A DNA stretch of 40,193 bases from an uncultured Alphaproteobacteria bacterium (GCA_902607475.1 CACLKH010000008.1:1-40193); one strand, 5' to 3'; positions 10,701 to 20,075 are shown, counted from the first letter of the stretch. Translations and numbers: made by a program. The notes: generated by a model not told the origin, from the sequence alone.

Positions 10701-11314
10701 ATGATGACGGCTCAATTGGTGAAATATTTCTTGATATGCATAAAGAAGGAGCTGCGTTTAGAAGCTTGATGAATAATTTTGCAATCGCAATATCTATAGG
10801 ACTTCAATATGGTGTTCCTCTTGAAGAATTTGTTGAAGCTTATGTAAATACAAAATTTGAACCATCTGGTACAGTTCAAGGTAATGATTCAATAAAAATG
10901 GCAAGTTCTATTTTAGATTATGTTTTCAGAGAATTAGCTATATCATATTTGAATAAAAAAGACCTTGCACATTTTAATCCAGATCAAAAAATATCCATTA
11001 GTGAATCCAATATAAATAAAATACAAGAATTAAAAGCCGCTGCTATTAACGATTCATTATCAAGATATGCTAGTACTGGTTATGTGAGAAATAATTTTTA
11101 TGTTCTTTCAGGTGGTATGGAAAACATAGAAATTGAAAAAAATACAAAAAATAAAAAAGAAAAAATACAAAAAAATGTAGATGATTTAATAATAAAAGCA
11201 AAACTAAAAGGTTATGAGGGTGATGCGTGTGAGGAATGCGGAAATTTTACTTTAGTAAGAAATGGAACATGCTTGAAATGTGATACTTGTGGTGGAACTA
11301 CAGGATGTAGTTAA
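7733..11314 (+). CDS. nrdJ: Vitamin B12-dependent (class II) ribonucleoside-diphosphate reductase
   Basis: 1193 aa; [63 protein letters not shown]-terminal [28 protein letters not shown]. Confidence 0.96.
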   Translation: MKIERKFTKEGESPYNGVTFKKVKSEIRNPDGSLIFKLDDVEVPIKWSQVATDIIAQKYFRKKGVPKYLIKISEKNIPNWLSRSMPDENKLKKIPEKERFIAETSSKQVFDRIAGTWTYWGWKGKYFNTEDDAKTFYDELRFILCQQIAAPNSPQWFNTGLNWAYGINGPAQGHFYVDNKSGKLNLSETAYEHPQPHACFIQNVSDDLVNEGGIMDLWVKEARLFKYGSGTGSNFSRLRGDGENLSGGGKSSGLMSFLRIGDRSAGAIKSGGTTRRAAKMVVVDVDHPDIEDFVNWKVKEEQKVASLVVGSKICEKHLNEIMEACWNNEFDDEKRFDPKKNLVLKGKIIDAKKSMVPENYIQRILEFAKQGFKSLKFQTYDTDWDSEAYLTVSGQNSNNSVRVTNDFLNSVLENKEWNLIRRTDQKIHRSINAKDLWEKIGYAAWSCADPGIQYDTTINEWHTCPKSGRINASNPCSEYMFLDNTACNLASINLIEFLDHNGKFQIENFKHTIKLFTIVLEISVMMAQFPSKEIAELSYEFRTLGLGYANIGGLLMQQGYSYDSNEGRAICASITALMTGESYNISSKIAKELGSFKKFKDNRKDMLRVISNHRLAAHGEKNNYENLSILPVPIEKDHCPDKELVFAAKKSWDDALNNGEKYGFRNAQTTVIAPTGTIGLVMDCDTTGIEPDFSTIKFKKLAGGGYFKIINRLIPISLKNLGYSKFQIDEITKYAVGNGTLENCKTINHKTLKEKGFTSEILKKIEIKLRNAFDIKFIFNKFIIGEDFCINNLKLKSENLNDPSFNMLEHLGFSENEIDDANTYCCGSMTLEKAPHIKEEHLPIFDCANPCGKIGKRFLSTESHIKMMAAAQPFISGAISKTINMPNKATIKECKNSYIQSWKLGLKANALYRDGSKLSQPLSSAIIEEEELKEESSPKEKTMHAAEKIAQDYVKEIVRTKRSRLPDRRKGYTQKAIVAGHKVYLRTGEYDDGSIGEIFLDMHKEGAAFRSLMNNFAIAISIGLQYGVPLEEFVEAYVNTKFEPSGTVQGNDSIKMASSILDYVFRELAISYLNKKDLAHFNPDQKISISESNINKIQELKAAAINDSLSRYASTGYVRNNFYVLSGGMENIEIEKNTKNKKEKIQKNVDDLIIKAKLKGYEGDACEECGNFTLVRNGTCLKCDTCGGTTGCS

Positions 11315-11319
11315 AATAT

Positions 11320-11784
11320 ATGAAAAATTCTATAAAAAAAAGCCTGAATAACATGGGCTTTTCTTTACCAAAAAGTATTAAAGTAGCTGGCTCTTATGTG
11401 CCCTTCTTAAAAGAAAATAAATTTTTATTTATATCAGGTCAATTGCCAATAAAAAATAATAAAGTTTTATTTTTAGGAAAAATTAATGAAAAAAATAAAA
11501 AATATGGATATGAAGCAGCACAATTATGTGCTCTAAATATTTTAGGATTAATTAATATAGCAATAAAAGGTAATTTTAGTGAAATAATAAGGTGTGTTAG
11601 AATAAATGGTTTTGTTAATTGTGAAAAAAGTTTTTTGGAACACCCTTTTGTAATTAATGGAGCGTCAGATTTAATTAAAAAAATTTTAAAAAAAAAAGGA
11701 TTACATACAAGAACTGCAATTGGAGTTAGTAGTTTGCCATTTAATGCAAGCGTTGAGGTTGATGCAATTTTTTTAACTAAATAA
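11320..11784 (+). CDS. RidA/YjgF family protein
   Basis: 154 aa; FLFISGQLPIKNNKV ... GYEAAQLCALNILGLI ... HTRTAIGVSSLPFNASVEVDAIF is the RidA-like pattern. Confidence 0.85.
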   Translation: MKNSIKKSLNNMGFSLPKSIKVAGSYVPFLKENKFLFISGQLPIKNNKVLFLGKINEKNKKYGYEAAQLCALNILGLINIAIKGNFSEIIRCVRINGFVNCEKSFLEHPFVINGASDLIKKILKKKGLHTRTAIGVSSLPFNASVEVDAIFLTK

Positions 11785-14056
11785 TTTTTTCTTTCTTTTT
11801 TTCAGTTACAAAATCAAATTTTAATTTATTATTATTTTTTAAATTAATTTTTATTAAAATTCGTGATTTAAAATTATTAGATAATAAATAATCAGCTATT
11901 GGTTCTTTAATTTTTAATTGTATTAATCTTGCAAGTTGTCGCGCTCCATATATTTCACTATAACCATTTTTCACTAAAAAATTCTTTACACTTTTAGAAA
12001 TTTCAATTGCAATATTTTTTTCTTTCAATCTGCTTTTAAGTTGTGTAATAAATTTGTTAACAATTTTATGAACTGTTATAGGGGTTAATGAATCAAAAGA
12101 TATAATAGAATCTAATCTATTTCTAAATTCAGGTTTAAAAAAAAATTTAATTTCCTCTTCGTTATTCAATTTTTCTTTATTTGTTTTAAAACCCATCTTA
12201 CCTTTTGTTAGATTTTCACCGCCAATATTAGTTGTTAATATTAAGATTGTATTTTTAAAATTGACTGATTTTCCATTATTATCTGTTAATCTTCCATAGT
12301 CCATTACTTGAAGTAATATATTGAAAAGATCTTGATGAGCTTTTTCAATTTCATCAAATAATACTACTGAATGTGGATGTTGATCAACAGCTTCAGTAAG
12401 AAGGCCACCTTGATCAAAACCCACGTAGCCAGGGGGTGAGCCAATTAGTCTGGCAATACTATGTTTTTCTGAATATTCAGACATATCTAGTCTAATAAAT
12501 TTTGATTCTAAAGAATTTGATAACTGTTTTGCTAACTCAGTTTTTCCAACTCCTGTTGGACCAGTAAATAAAAAACAACCAACTGGTTTATCTGGTTCAG
12601 ATAATCCAGCCTGAGATACTTTTATTGAACGTGCTAAATCATCAACAGCTTTATCTTGTCCAAATATTAATTTTTTTATTTTTTTATCTAAATTTTTTAC
12701 TAATAAATTATTTTGATTACTAATACTTTTGAGAGGAATTTTTGCAATTCTTGAAATAGTATTAATTATATCTGAACCATTAATTAAGTTTTTTTTATTT
12801 TCAAAAGTTTTTTTATATGCTCCAGCTTCATCTATAATATCAATAGCTTTATCTGGTAATTTTTTTTCTGTAATATATCTATTTGCTAAATCAATAGCTA
12901 ATTGTAAAGCTTCATCTGTGTATTTTAAATTATGAAAATTTTCATAATATTTTTTAATACCTTGTAATATTTCGAAACATTCTTTTATAGATGGTTCTGA
13001 TATGTCTATTTTTTGAAATCGTCTTGAAAAAGCTTTATCCTTATCAAAATAATTTCTATATTCTTTATATGTTGTTGAACCTATACATCTAATTTGTCCA
13101 TTAGATAAAACTGGTTTTAAAATATTTGAAGCATCCATAGAACCTCCACTTGTAGCACCTGCTCCAACTATAGTGTGTATTTCATCAATAAATAAAATAT
13201 TATTTTTAGACAAACTCATATTTTTTATAACTTTTTTCATTCTTTCTTCAAAATCACCTCTATATTTTGTTCCAGCAATTAACCCTGCTAAATCTAATTG
13301 ATGAATCACTGATTTTTGCAAAAATTTAGGAACTTCATTATTAAAAATTTTAAGAGCTAAGCCTTCGGCTATCGCTGTCTTTCCTACACCAGGTTCACCA
13401 ACATATAAAGGATTATTTTTTAAACGTCTTGATAATATTTGTATTGTTCTTTCAATTTCATTATTTCTACCTATTAATTTATCAATTTTTTTATTTTTAG
13501 CTTTATTAATTAAATTGATAGTAAAACCATCATTTTTTTTTTCTTTTGGTTGATAAGTGTTAGGATATATAAATTTATCTTCCTTATTTTCTTTTTCTTC
13601 TTCTATTTCTTCTTCTTTATCTTCATTTTTTTCTATACCATGTGAAATAAAATTTAATGCGTCCAATCTTGACATATCTTGTTTTTGTAAAAAATAAACT
13701 GCATGCGACTCTCTTTCTGAGAAAAATGAAACTAACACATTTGCTCCATTAATTTTTGTACTTTCAGATGTATAAACATGTGATGCCGTTTTTTGCAAAA
13801 CTCTTTGGAAACTTGCTGATGGCTCAGCTTCTTGTACAGTCGCAGATGTTATGCTTTCTAATTCTTGATCAAGGTATTTTATTAAACTAATCTTAAGGTT
13901 TTTAACATCTACATTACAAGCTTTTAATACACTTAGTGCGTCTTCGTCATCTATTAAAGCAAGTAATAAATGCTCTAAAGTTACATATTCTTGTTGTCTA
14001 TCATTTGCATATGAAATGGCTCTTTTTATAGTTTTTTCTAAATTATCAGATAACAT
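11777..14056 (-). CDS. clpA: ATP-dependent Clp protease ATP-binding subunit ClpA
   Basis: Two AAA+ modules (GEPGVGKTAIAEGLA; FTGPTGVGKTELAKQL), N-domain EKTIKRAISYANDRQQEYVTLEHLLLALIDD. The likely start is MLSDNLEKT at 14056, not the longer ORF at 14098 that overruns toward clpS. Confidence 0.95.
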   Translation of the reverse strand: MLSDNLEKTIKRAISYANDRQQEYVTLEHLLLALIDDEDALSVLKACNVDVKNLKISLIKYLDQELESITSATVQEAEPSASFQRVLQKTASHVYTSESTKINGANVLVSFFSERESHAVYFLQKQDMSRLDALNFISHGIEKNEDKEEEIEEEKENKEDKFIYPNTYQPKEKKNDGFTINLINKAKNKKIDKLIGRNNEIERTIQILSRRLKNNPLYVGEPGVGKTAIAEGLALKIFNNEVPKFLQKSVIHQLDLAGLIAGTKYRGDFEERMKKVIKNMSLSKNNILFIDEIHTIVGAGATSGGSMDASNILKPVLSNGQIRCIGSTTYKEYRNYFDKDKAFSRRFQKIDISEPSIKECFEILQGIKKYYENFHNLKYTDEALQLAIDLANRYITEKKLPDKAIDIIDEAGAYKKTFENKKNLINGSDIINTISRIAKIPLKSISNQNNLLVKNLDKKIKKLIFGQDKAVDDLARSIKVSQAGLSEPDKPVGCFLFTGPTGVGKTELAKQLSNSLESKFIRLDMSEYSEKHSIARLIGSPPGYVGFDQGGLLTEAVDQHPHSVVLFDEIEKAHQDLFNILLQVMDYGRLTDNNGKSVNFKNTILILTTNIGGENLTKGKMGFKTNKEKLNNEEEIKFFFKPEFRNRLDSIISFDSLTPITVHKIVNKFITQLKSRLKEKNIAIEISKSVKNFLVKNGYSEIYGARQLARLIQLKIKEPIADYLLSNNFKSRILIKINLKNNNKLKFDFVTEKKKEKII

Positions 14057-14060
14057 TTTT

Positions 14061-14387
14061 TTAATTTTTCTCCAAAATACAAAGCAAAGGAAAACCATTA
14101 TTCCTAGACGTATTAATAACTTTTAATATTTTTGTTTCAGCAATCTCAAATGTAAAAATACCACAGATAGCGGCTCCTTTATTATGTACTTCTAACATTA
14201 TTTTAGAAGCCTCTTCATGGTTCTTTTTAAAAAAATTTTTTAGCAAATAAACTACAAAATCCATTGGTGTATAATCATCATTTAACATAATAACTTTATA
14301 CAAAGATGGTTTTTTTAATTTTTTTTTAGTGCTTTTTTTTATTAAAACTTCGTTGTCTTGGTCTATATTTTTTATAAATTTTGGCAT
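14061..14387 (-). CDS. clpS: ATP-dependent Clp protease adaptor ClpS
   Basis: YKVIMLNDDYTPMDFVVYLLKNFF and VHNKGAAICGIFTFEIAETK; directly upstream of clpA. Confidence 0.94.
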   Translation of the reverse strand: MPKFIKNIDQDNEVLIKKSTKKKLKKPSLYKVIMLNDDYTPMDFVVYLLKNFFKKNHEEASKIMLEVHNKGAAICGIFTFEIAETKILKVINTSRNNGFPLLCILEKN

Positions 14388-14436
14388 TAGATTTTATTTA
14401 TTAATAAAGAAATTATAAATATAAAAAAAAAAATAG

Positions 14437-15819
14437 TCAAAATTTTGGAACTTTAAAACTACATTTTTTTAAATTTTTTCTTAAATTTAATTTAACCTTG
14501 TTAAGATTTTTTTTGGTATATGCTTCACATCTAGCAACAATGATATTTTGAGTGTTAGATGCTCTAACTAGCCACCAACCATCTTTAGTTGAATATCTTA
14601 CGCCGTCTATAGCAATAAATTTTTTTTTCTCTTTTTTTAAATTTTTTTTTAATTTTTCAACAATTGTAAATTTTTCAGTTTCTGTAGTATTAAATCTTAA
14701 TTCAGGTGTATTATAAGATTTTTCCATATCACTAAATATTTTGGATAATGATTTATTAGAATCACAAAAAAGGTTTAAAAATCTAATTGATGCATAAATA
14801 GCATCATCAAATCCATAGTATTTATCAGCGAAAAAAATATGGCCGCTCATTTCCCCAGCAAAAATTGCTTTTGTTTCTTTCATTTTTTCTTTTATTAATG
14901 AGTGACCTGTCTTCCAAAAAAAAGGCTTGCCTTTTAATTTTTTAATTTCATTAAAAACAATTTGACTTGATTTTATATCTAAAATAATTTTCGACTTTGG
15001 TTTTTCTAAAAGAACATCTTTGGCTAAAAAAGCAACAATTTTATCTGCGTATATTATTTTACCTTCATTATCAACAACTCCTAATCTGTCTCCATCTCCA
15101 TCAAAAGCAAAACCAAAATCACATTTTTTTTTTTTTACTAAGTTTATTAATTGTTTTAAATTTTTTTCTATTGTTGGATCTGGATGATGAGCAGGAAAAC
15201 TACCATCAATTTTTTCATTAATAAGATAATGTTTTCCATTTAGTTTCTTGGTTAAACGAGAAATTATTTCACCACTTGATCCATTACCCGGATCCCAAGC
15301 AATTTTAATATTTTTCTTTACCTTTGCTGAATTAGTTAAAAAAAATAAATATTTATCTTTGATAGATATTTTATTTACTTTTCCTCTTTTATTTTTATAG
15401 AAATCCCCTTTAGATGAAATTTTTGCTATATTTAAAATATCTTTCCCAACAATACTTTTATTTTTTAATAACATTTTAAAACCATTATAATTGGGTGGGT
15501 TATGAGATCCTGTAATCATAATTCCACTATCTAATTTTTTTGAATACATAGAAAAATAAAGTAATGGCGTTGGAACAAGACCAATTTTAAATACTTCTAT
15601 TCCTTGTGATAACAAACCTTTTATAAGTTCTTTATGAATTTTAAGAGAACTATGTCTTCCATCGTAACCAATTACTACATTTTTATATTTATTTCTTTTT
15701 AAAAGAGTTGCAAAAGATTTTCCTAAATATAACGCATCTATTAAATTAAGATCTTTTCCAACAATACCCCTTATATCATATTCACGTAATATTGTTTTAT
15801 TGAAAGTGTGGCTGTACAT
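14437..15819 (-). CDS. Phosphomannomutase/phosphoglucomutase
   Basis: REYDIRGIVGKDL, MITGSHNPPNYNGFK active-site serine loop, AFDGDGDRLGVVD metal loop, AGEMSGHIFF sugar-binding loop. Confidence 0.94.
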   Translation of the reverse strand: MYSHTFNKTILREYDIRGIVGKDLNLIDALYLGKSFATLLKRNKYKNVVIGYDGRHSSLKIHKELIKGLLSQGIEVFKIGLVPTPLLYFSMYSKKLDSGIMITGSHNPPNYNGFKMLLKNKSIVGKDILNIAKISSKGDFYKNKRGKVNKISIKDKYLFFLTNSAKVKKNIKIAWDPGNGSSGEIISRLTKKLNGKHYLINEKIDGSFPAHHPDPTIEKNLKQLINLVKKKKCDFGFAFDGDGDRLGVVDNEGKIIYADKIVAFLAKDVLLEKPKSKIILDIKSSQIVFNEIKKLKGKPFFWKTGHSLIKEKMKETKAIFAGEMSGHIFFADKYYGFDDAIYASIRFLNLFCDSNKSLSKIFSDMEKSYNTPELRFNTTETEKFTIVEKLKKNLKKEKKKFIAIDGVRYSTKDGWWLVRASNTQNIIVARCEAYTKKNLNKVKLNLRKNLKKCSFKVPKF

Positions 15820-15836
15820 TAAAAAATTTTAAATGC

Positions 15837-16055
15837 CTAAATACCTAATAGGTTTAATATAGGTTTAAATAAATTTAGAATTTTTGATAATGACAGTAAT
15901 GAACCTATTTTACCTGTATAAATAAAATAAATAATTACTCCTACAATAAAAAAAATAAATAAATATCTGATTTTTAGATTTGTATTTTTAAAAAATTTTA
16001 TTAATAAAAAAATTAATAAAAAAATTAATAATGAGATTAATACGAGTTTAATCAT
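15837..16055 (-). CDS. Small hydrophobic protein, two predicted TM segments
   Basis: 72 aa, strongly hydrophobic (LVLISLLIFLLIFLLIKFF; YLFIFFIVGVIIYFIYTG); start overlaps the 3' end of the upstream decarboxylase by 8 bp, which is operon-like. Confidence 0.6.
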   Translation of the reverse strand: MIKLVLISLLIFLLIFLLIKFFKNTNLKIRYLFIFFIVGVIIYFIYTGKIGSLLSLSKILNLFKPILNLLGI

Positions 16056-17514
16056 TAGATCTTATTGATTTTAATATTTTATCATCTTTAGTAAATTCGC
16101 TTACGTTTAAACAAATTTTTTTTATATGTCTCAAATTAAAAAAAGGATTAAGTAAAATTCCTCTTAACCATCTTAAATTATTATATTTAACAACTGAAAA
16201 GAAAATATTATGTTTTTTGAACAAAAATTTTTGAAGATTTAAATTTAGCAAATCATTTTCATTTGCATTCTTATTTCTTACTTCATATCTAAAGCAAAGA
16301 ATATTCATTTGAGGTTCACAAGCAATCTTAATATTGTTTATTTCTAATAATTTTTTTTTAAATAAATTAGTATATTTAAATGAATTTTCTATAATTTCTG
16401 AATAACTAAAATTTCCTAAATGTTGAAGTGATAACCACAATTTTAAAACATCTGGGTATCTTGTTCCTTGTAAAGTTATTTCACCCTGATGATATTCATC
16501 TTTATTTTTCATTACATAAGGCAAAGGAGTAAAAAAATCCGAATAAAGATATTTTTTATTTTTTAATAATAGCACTGAACAAGTTTTAGTTATATACAAC
16601 CACTTCTGTGGGTTGAATGAAATTGAGTCTGAATTTTCAATACCACTTAATTTATTTTTAAATTTGTCTGAAAAAGTTAAAGCACCTCCATAAACCGCAT
16701 CTGTATGCATCCACAATTTATATTTATCAGCTATTTTTGATACTTCATTTAAATCATCGACACTTCCGGTAATAGTTGTTCCTGCTGTAGCGACTATACA
16801 AAATGGAAAACCTTTATCTTTAATTTTTTGTCTTATTAATTTATCTAAATCAGATATTTTCATTCTTCCATCTGCGTTTGTTTGAATAGGAATAACTGAT
16901 TTTGTGCCTAAACCAAGAACCATTGCTGCTTTTTGTATTGAAGTATGAGATTCTTCAGATGCAAAAATATATGGTTTTCTTTTTAAACCAATTAAACCTT
17001 TTTCAAATGAACCTAGAATACGATTTCTAGCTAATGCTATTGCTTGTATGTTTGATAACGAACCACCCGCAAGCATTACTCCACCGGAATCTTGGCCGAG
17101 ATTAAATTTATTTGCTAAATTTTTTGTAACTTTATTTTCAATTTCTGTAAGTATTGGAGCAGTTTCTTTGCTAAGCATATTATTATTAATCGTTGAGCAT
17201 ATTATATCCCCAACAATAGACATAGTTGTTGGCAACGAATCCATATGACCTAAATAATATGGATTAGAAGCATTCATTGAATTATTAATTATAATTTTTA
17301 TTTGTTTTAAAATTTTTGATTCAGAAATAGGTAAATCATTAAGATTAAATTTATCAAAATTTTTTATATTTTTTGGTAATGGTGGAAATTTTTCTGCGTT
17401 TGAAGATCTATTTAGTAATACATCGACTATTTTATAGATAAAATATTTTATTTCTTTAACATTCTTTCCATAAGGATTCACGAATGCCATTTTTTGAATA
17501 TTTTTTTTTACCAT
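16048..17514 (-). CDS. PLP-dependent group II decarboxylase family (aromatic amino acid/glutamate decarboxylase-like)
   Basis: NPYYLGHMDSLPTTMSIVGD, GGVMLAGGSLSNIQAI, ATAGTTITGSVDDLNEV, HTDAVYGGA, SISFNPQKWLYI (PLP lysine). Confidence 0.87.
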   Translation of the reverse strand: MVKKNIQKMAFVNPYGKNVKEIKYFIYKIVDVLLNRSSNAEKFPPLPKNIKNFDKFNLNDLPISESKILKQIKIIINNSMNASNPYYLGHMDSLPTTMSIVGDIICSTINNNMLSKETAPILTEIENKVTKNLANKFNLGQDSGGVMLAGGSLSNIQAIALARNRILGSFEKGLIGLKRKPYIFASEESHTSIQKAAMVLGLGTKSVIPIQTNADGRMKISDLDKLIRQKIKDKGFPFCIVATAGTTITGSVDDLNEVSKIADKYKLWMHTDAVYGGALTFSDKFKNKLSGIENSDSISFNPQKWLYITKTCSVLLLKNKKYLYSDFFTPLPYVMKNKDEYHQGEITLQGTRYPDVLKLWLSLQHLGNFSYSEIIENSFKYTNLFKKKLLEINNIKIACEPQMNILCFRYEVRNKNANENDLLNLNLQKFLFKKHNIFFSVVKYNNLRWLRGILLNPFFNLRHIKKICLNVSEFTKDDKILKSIRSND

Positions 17515-17582
17515 TAAATTTCTCTAATTGATTATTAAAAGTAATTGAAAAAAATTATAAACCAAATAATATCTTATAATTA

Positions 17583-17603
17583 TGATAATGATTATCATTA
17601 TCA
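17583..17603. promoter_or_regulatory. Fur-type iron box
   Basis: TGATAATGATTATCATTATCA: perfect 10-1-10 palindrome. The inner 19 bp (17584-17602) match the classical Fur consensus GATAATGATAATCATTATC except at the central base; located 20 bp before the start of an iron-binding protein gene. Confidence 0.85.
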
Positions 17604-17622
17604 GTAAATACTAAAATCTTCA

Positions 17623-18660
17623 ATGTTTAATAAAAAAAAAACCTTAATTTCTATATTGGCCATCTTTTTTGTTAGTTTTATATTTATTATTTTAGAATCA
17701 AAAACAGAAAATGAATTAAATATATACTCAGGACGGAAATCACATTTGATAAAACCATTAATTAATGAGTTTGAAAAAAGTAAAAAAATAAAAATCAATA
17801 TAATAACAGGAAAATCTGATGCATTTATAGAAAGATTAAAACTTGAAGGAAAAAATACAAAAGCAGATATTTTACTAACAACTGATATTACTAGACTCTC
17901 AAGAGCAAAACAAAATAATTTATTTGAAAAAGTTAATTCAGAAATATTACGAAAAAATATTCCATCTAAATATATTAGTAAAGATAATGATTGGTTCGGA
18001 CTATCAGTTAGAGCGCGTCCAATAATTTTTTCAAAAGTTAGGGTAAATATAAATGACTTAGAAAATTATGAACAACTTGCTAATGAAAAATGGAAAAATA
18101 AAATTTGTATGAGATCATCAGCCAATGTATATAACCAATCTTTAATTGCATATATGATTTTAAATTTAGGGGAAAAAAAAGCTGAAGATTGGATAAAAAA
18201 TTTAGTAATCAATTTTGCAAAAAAACCTTATGGGGGTGATAGAGACCAGATAAAAGCTATCGCAAATGGTGAATGCGATATCACTGTTGCAAACACGTAT
18301 TATTTAGCGAATATGATTAACAGTAAAAACAAAAAAGATAGGGAAGCTGCTGAAAAAGTATCTATATTTTGGCCTAATCAAAGGAATATTGGAGCTCATA
18401 TAAATTTAAGTGGAGCTGGGGTAATTAAAGGTTCAAAAAATTACAAAAATGCGGTTATTTTTTTAGAATTTTTATCTTCTAAAAAGGCACAAGAAATATA
18501 TTCAAAAAATATACATGAATATTCAATCAGAAATGATGTTTTGCCTTCGGAAACTGTGTCAAAGTTTGGAAAATTTAAGGCGGATGATACAAAATTAGAA
18601 GAAATAGGAAAAAAAATTAAAATTGCTATATATCTAGCATCAAAACATAATTGGAGATAA
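17623..18660 (+). CDS. Fe(III) ABC transporter periplasmic substrate-binding protein (FbpA/FutA-like)
   Basis: N-terminal membrane/signal segment, ELNIYSGRKSHLIKPLINEFEK, ADILLTTDITRLSRAKQNNLFE, ANGECDITVANTYYLANM (Tyr-pair region of FutA/FbpA), SKKAQEIYS; Fur box upstream. Confidence 0.9.
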   Translation: MFNKKKTLISILAIFFVSFIFIILESKTENELNIYSGRKSHLIKPLINEFEKSKKIKINIITGKSDAFIERLKLEGKNTKADILLTTDITRLSRAKQNNLFEKVNSEILRKNIPSKYISKDNDWFGLSVRARPIIFSKVRVNINDLENYEQLANEKWKNKICMRSSANVYNQSLIAYMILNLGEKKAEDWIKNLVINFAKKPYGGDRDQIKAIANGECDITVANTYYLANMINSKNKKDREAAEKVSIFWPNQRNIGAHINLSGAGVIKGSKNYKNAVIFLEFLSSKKAQEIYSKNIHEYSIRNDVLPSETVSKFGKFKADDTKLEEIGKKIKIAIYLASKHNWR

Positions 18661-18673
18661 ATTAAAATAAAAG

Positions 18674-18720
18674 AAGTAAGGAGCCGGTATATTTGAGGGA
18701 GAATTAATGGCCCCTTACTT
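18674..18720 (+). ncRNA. Candidate structured RNA or terminator hairpin 1
   Basis: AAGTAAGGAGCC (18674-18685) pairs with GGCCCCTTACTT (18709-18720): 11 of 12 positions complementary, 23-nt loop, visibly GC-richer than the surrounding spacer. Confidence 0.45.
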
Positions 18721-18722
18721 AA

Positions 18723-18742
18723 TTTTATAGAAATCTATAAAA
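18723..18742 (+). terminator. Candidate hairpin 2, adjacent to hairpin 1
   Basis: TTTTATAG (18723-18730), loop AAAT, CTATAAAA (18735-18742): perfect 8-bp inverted repeat. AT-only arms make a strong intrinsic terminator uncertain. Confidence 0.35.
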
Positions 18743-18804
18743 AATTAACGAAAATTGTAAAATTTTATTCCACTTTAATTAAAAAATTATTATTTAGTGT
18801 ATAA

Positions 18805-20046
18805 TTGATAATTGATATTAATTATTTAGTTGTGAAATTTTTTATATACTTTTTATTTTTTTTTCTTGTAATCCTGTGTTTCAATTCAAATACATTTTCT
18901 ATAGATTTTGAAACTGCAAAGAAAAATTTAGATAATAAAGAGTACAGTAAAGCGTATGATAATTTCAATAAGTGTACCTCTAATTGTTTAGAAACTGGTG
19001 ACTGTTCAGAAGAACACTTTTTATGCATGCTTGAAATTGGAAGAATGTTAGAACAAGGATTAGCAGAAAAAGATCTAACCAAAGAACAAAGATTAAATAA
19101 AGCAAAATTTTGGTACAAATATTGTTCCGATAAAGGATCAGAAATATGTGCACAAAAGAGTTCAACGTTAGAACCTAGAACGCAGTTTATTGTAAAAAAT
19201 ATTCAAGAAAAACTATTTGATTTGGGGTACCCAATTAAAAGGGATGATATACCAGGGGTTGAAACTTTTGCAGTTATTAAACAGTTTCAAGAAAAAGAAA
19301 ATCTTCCTGTTGAATTACCTACAGAGCCTGAAGAATGGTTAAAGTTAAATGATATGTTAACAAATGCGTTAGCTAATAAAAATAACAATCAAAATATTAA
19401 AATAGGAAAGCCTTCAGATTATGCTACTGGGATATGGGTAGGTGAAAATGATAATTTATATGTTTTAACTGCAGGGCATTTTGCAAATGGATGCGCAAAA
19501 ATAAGATCAAACGAATTAAGTTTGAGAGTCTATAAAATTGATAATTATAATGATCTTGCTTTACTAGAAAGTGATAATGCAATAAATAATAATCATATTC
19601 CTGCTGAATTGCCTTCAAAAGCAGGAATTGAAAATGAAAAAATTTATGTCTTTGGATACCCTAGACAAACAATTCTTGGAAAAAGCGAAACATCTGAAGG
19701 AGAAATTCTTTCGTTAACTGCAAAAGGTGATAGAAGTAGGATTGTTATTTCAGGAGATTTGCATGCACATTCAAGCGGTAGCCCTGTTATTAATGAAAAA
19801 GGCTTAATTATTGGAAGCGTTCATGCAAAGGCATCGCTGTGGAAACAAGTTAAAGAAAGATTAAACTTAGGTGTTAGTTCTAAAGGGCAAAATTTAGCAA
19901 TTTCAATTTACACAATTAAAAGCTTTCTTGATGAAAACAACATTAACTATTTGACAATCAACAAATCAGAAAAAAAAGATAGAGAAAAAATAATTTCAGA
20001 AGCAAAAAAATTCACAATACCTTTAGAATGTTGGGGTAAAAATTAA
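18805..20046 (+). CDS. Exported trypsin-like serine protease with N-terminal Sel1/TPR-like segment and peptidoglycan-binding-like segment
   Basis: Listed start is TTG at 18805; a GTG at 18832 (VKFFIYFLFFFLVILCF) is a plausible alternative. Signal-like N-terminus, KARYKCAxxG-like Sel1 region (KAKFWYKYCSDKGSEICAQ), PGBD-1-like IQEKLFDLGYPIKRDDIPGVETFAVIKQFQ, and trypsin triad candidates LTAGH, NDLALLES, SSGSPVIN. Confidence 0.75.
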   Translation: MIIDINYLVVKFFIYFLFFFLVILCFNSNTFSIDFETAKKNLDNKEYSKAYDNFNKCTSNCLETGDCSEEHFLCMLEIGRMLEQGLAEKDLTKEQRLNKAKFWYKYCSDKGSEICAQKSSTLEPRTQFIVKNIQEKLFDLGYPIKRDDIPGVETFAVIKQFQEKENLPVELPTEPEEWLKLNDMLTNALANKNNNQNIKIGKPSDYATGIWVGENDNLYVLTAGHFANGCAKIRSNELSLRVYKIDNYNDLALLESDNAINNNHIPAELPSKAGIENEKIYVFGYPRQTILGKSETSEGEILSLTAKGDRSRIVISGDLHAHSSGSPVINEKGLIIGSVHAKASLWKQVKERLNLGVSSKGQNLAISIYTIKSFLDENNINYLTINKSEKKDREKIISEAKKFTIPLECWGKN

Positions 20047-20075
20047 TGCAATAAAAATCTTCTATTTACGTTATA
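20047..20075 (+). promoter_or_regulatory. Candidate ECF-type promoter, copy 1 (upstream of the sigma gene)
   Basis: TGCAATAAAAAT-N10-CGTTATA; identical first block and spacing to the copy at 21213-21241; begins right after the protease stop codon. Confidence 0.6.

Noticed and set aside
13560-13660. Acidic Glu/Lys-rich stretch in clpA as a frameshift or insertion
   Set aside because: Reading frame is intact and the segment lies between the N-domain and first AAA+ module, where flexible linkers are normal.
19578-19606. TGCAATAAATAAT inside the protease gene as a third promoter motif
   Set aside because: No CGTT at the required distance and it lies within coding sequence.
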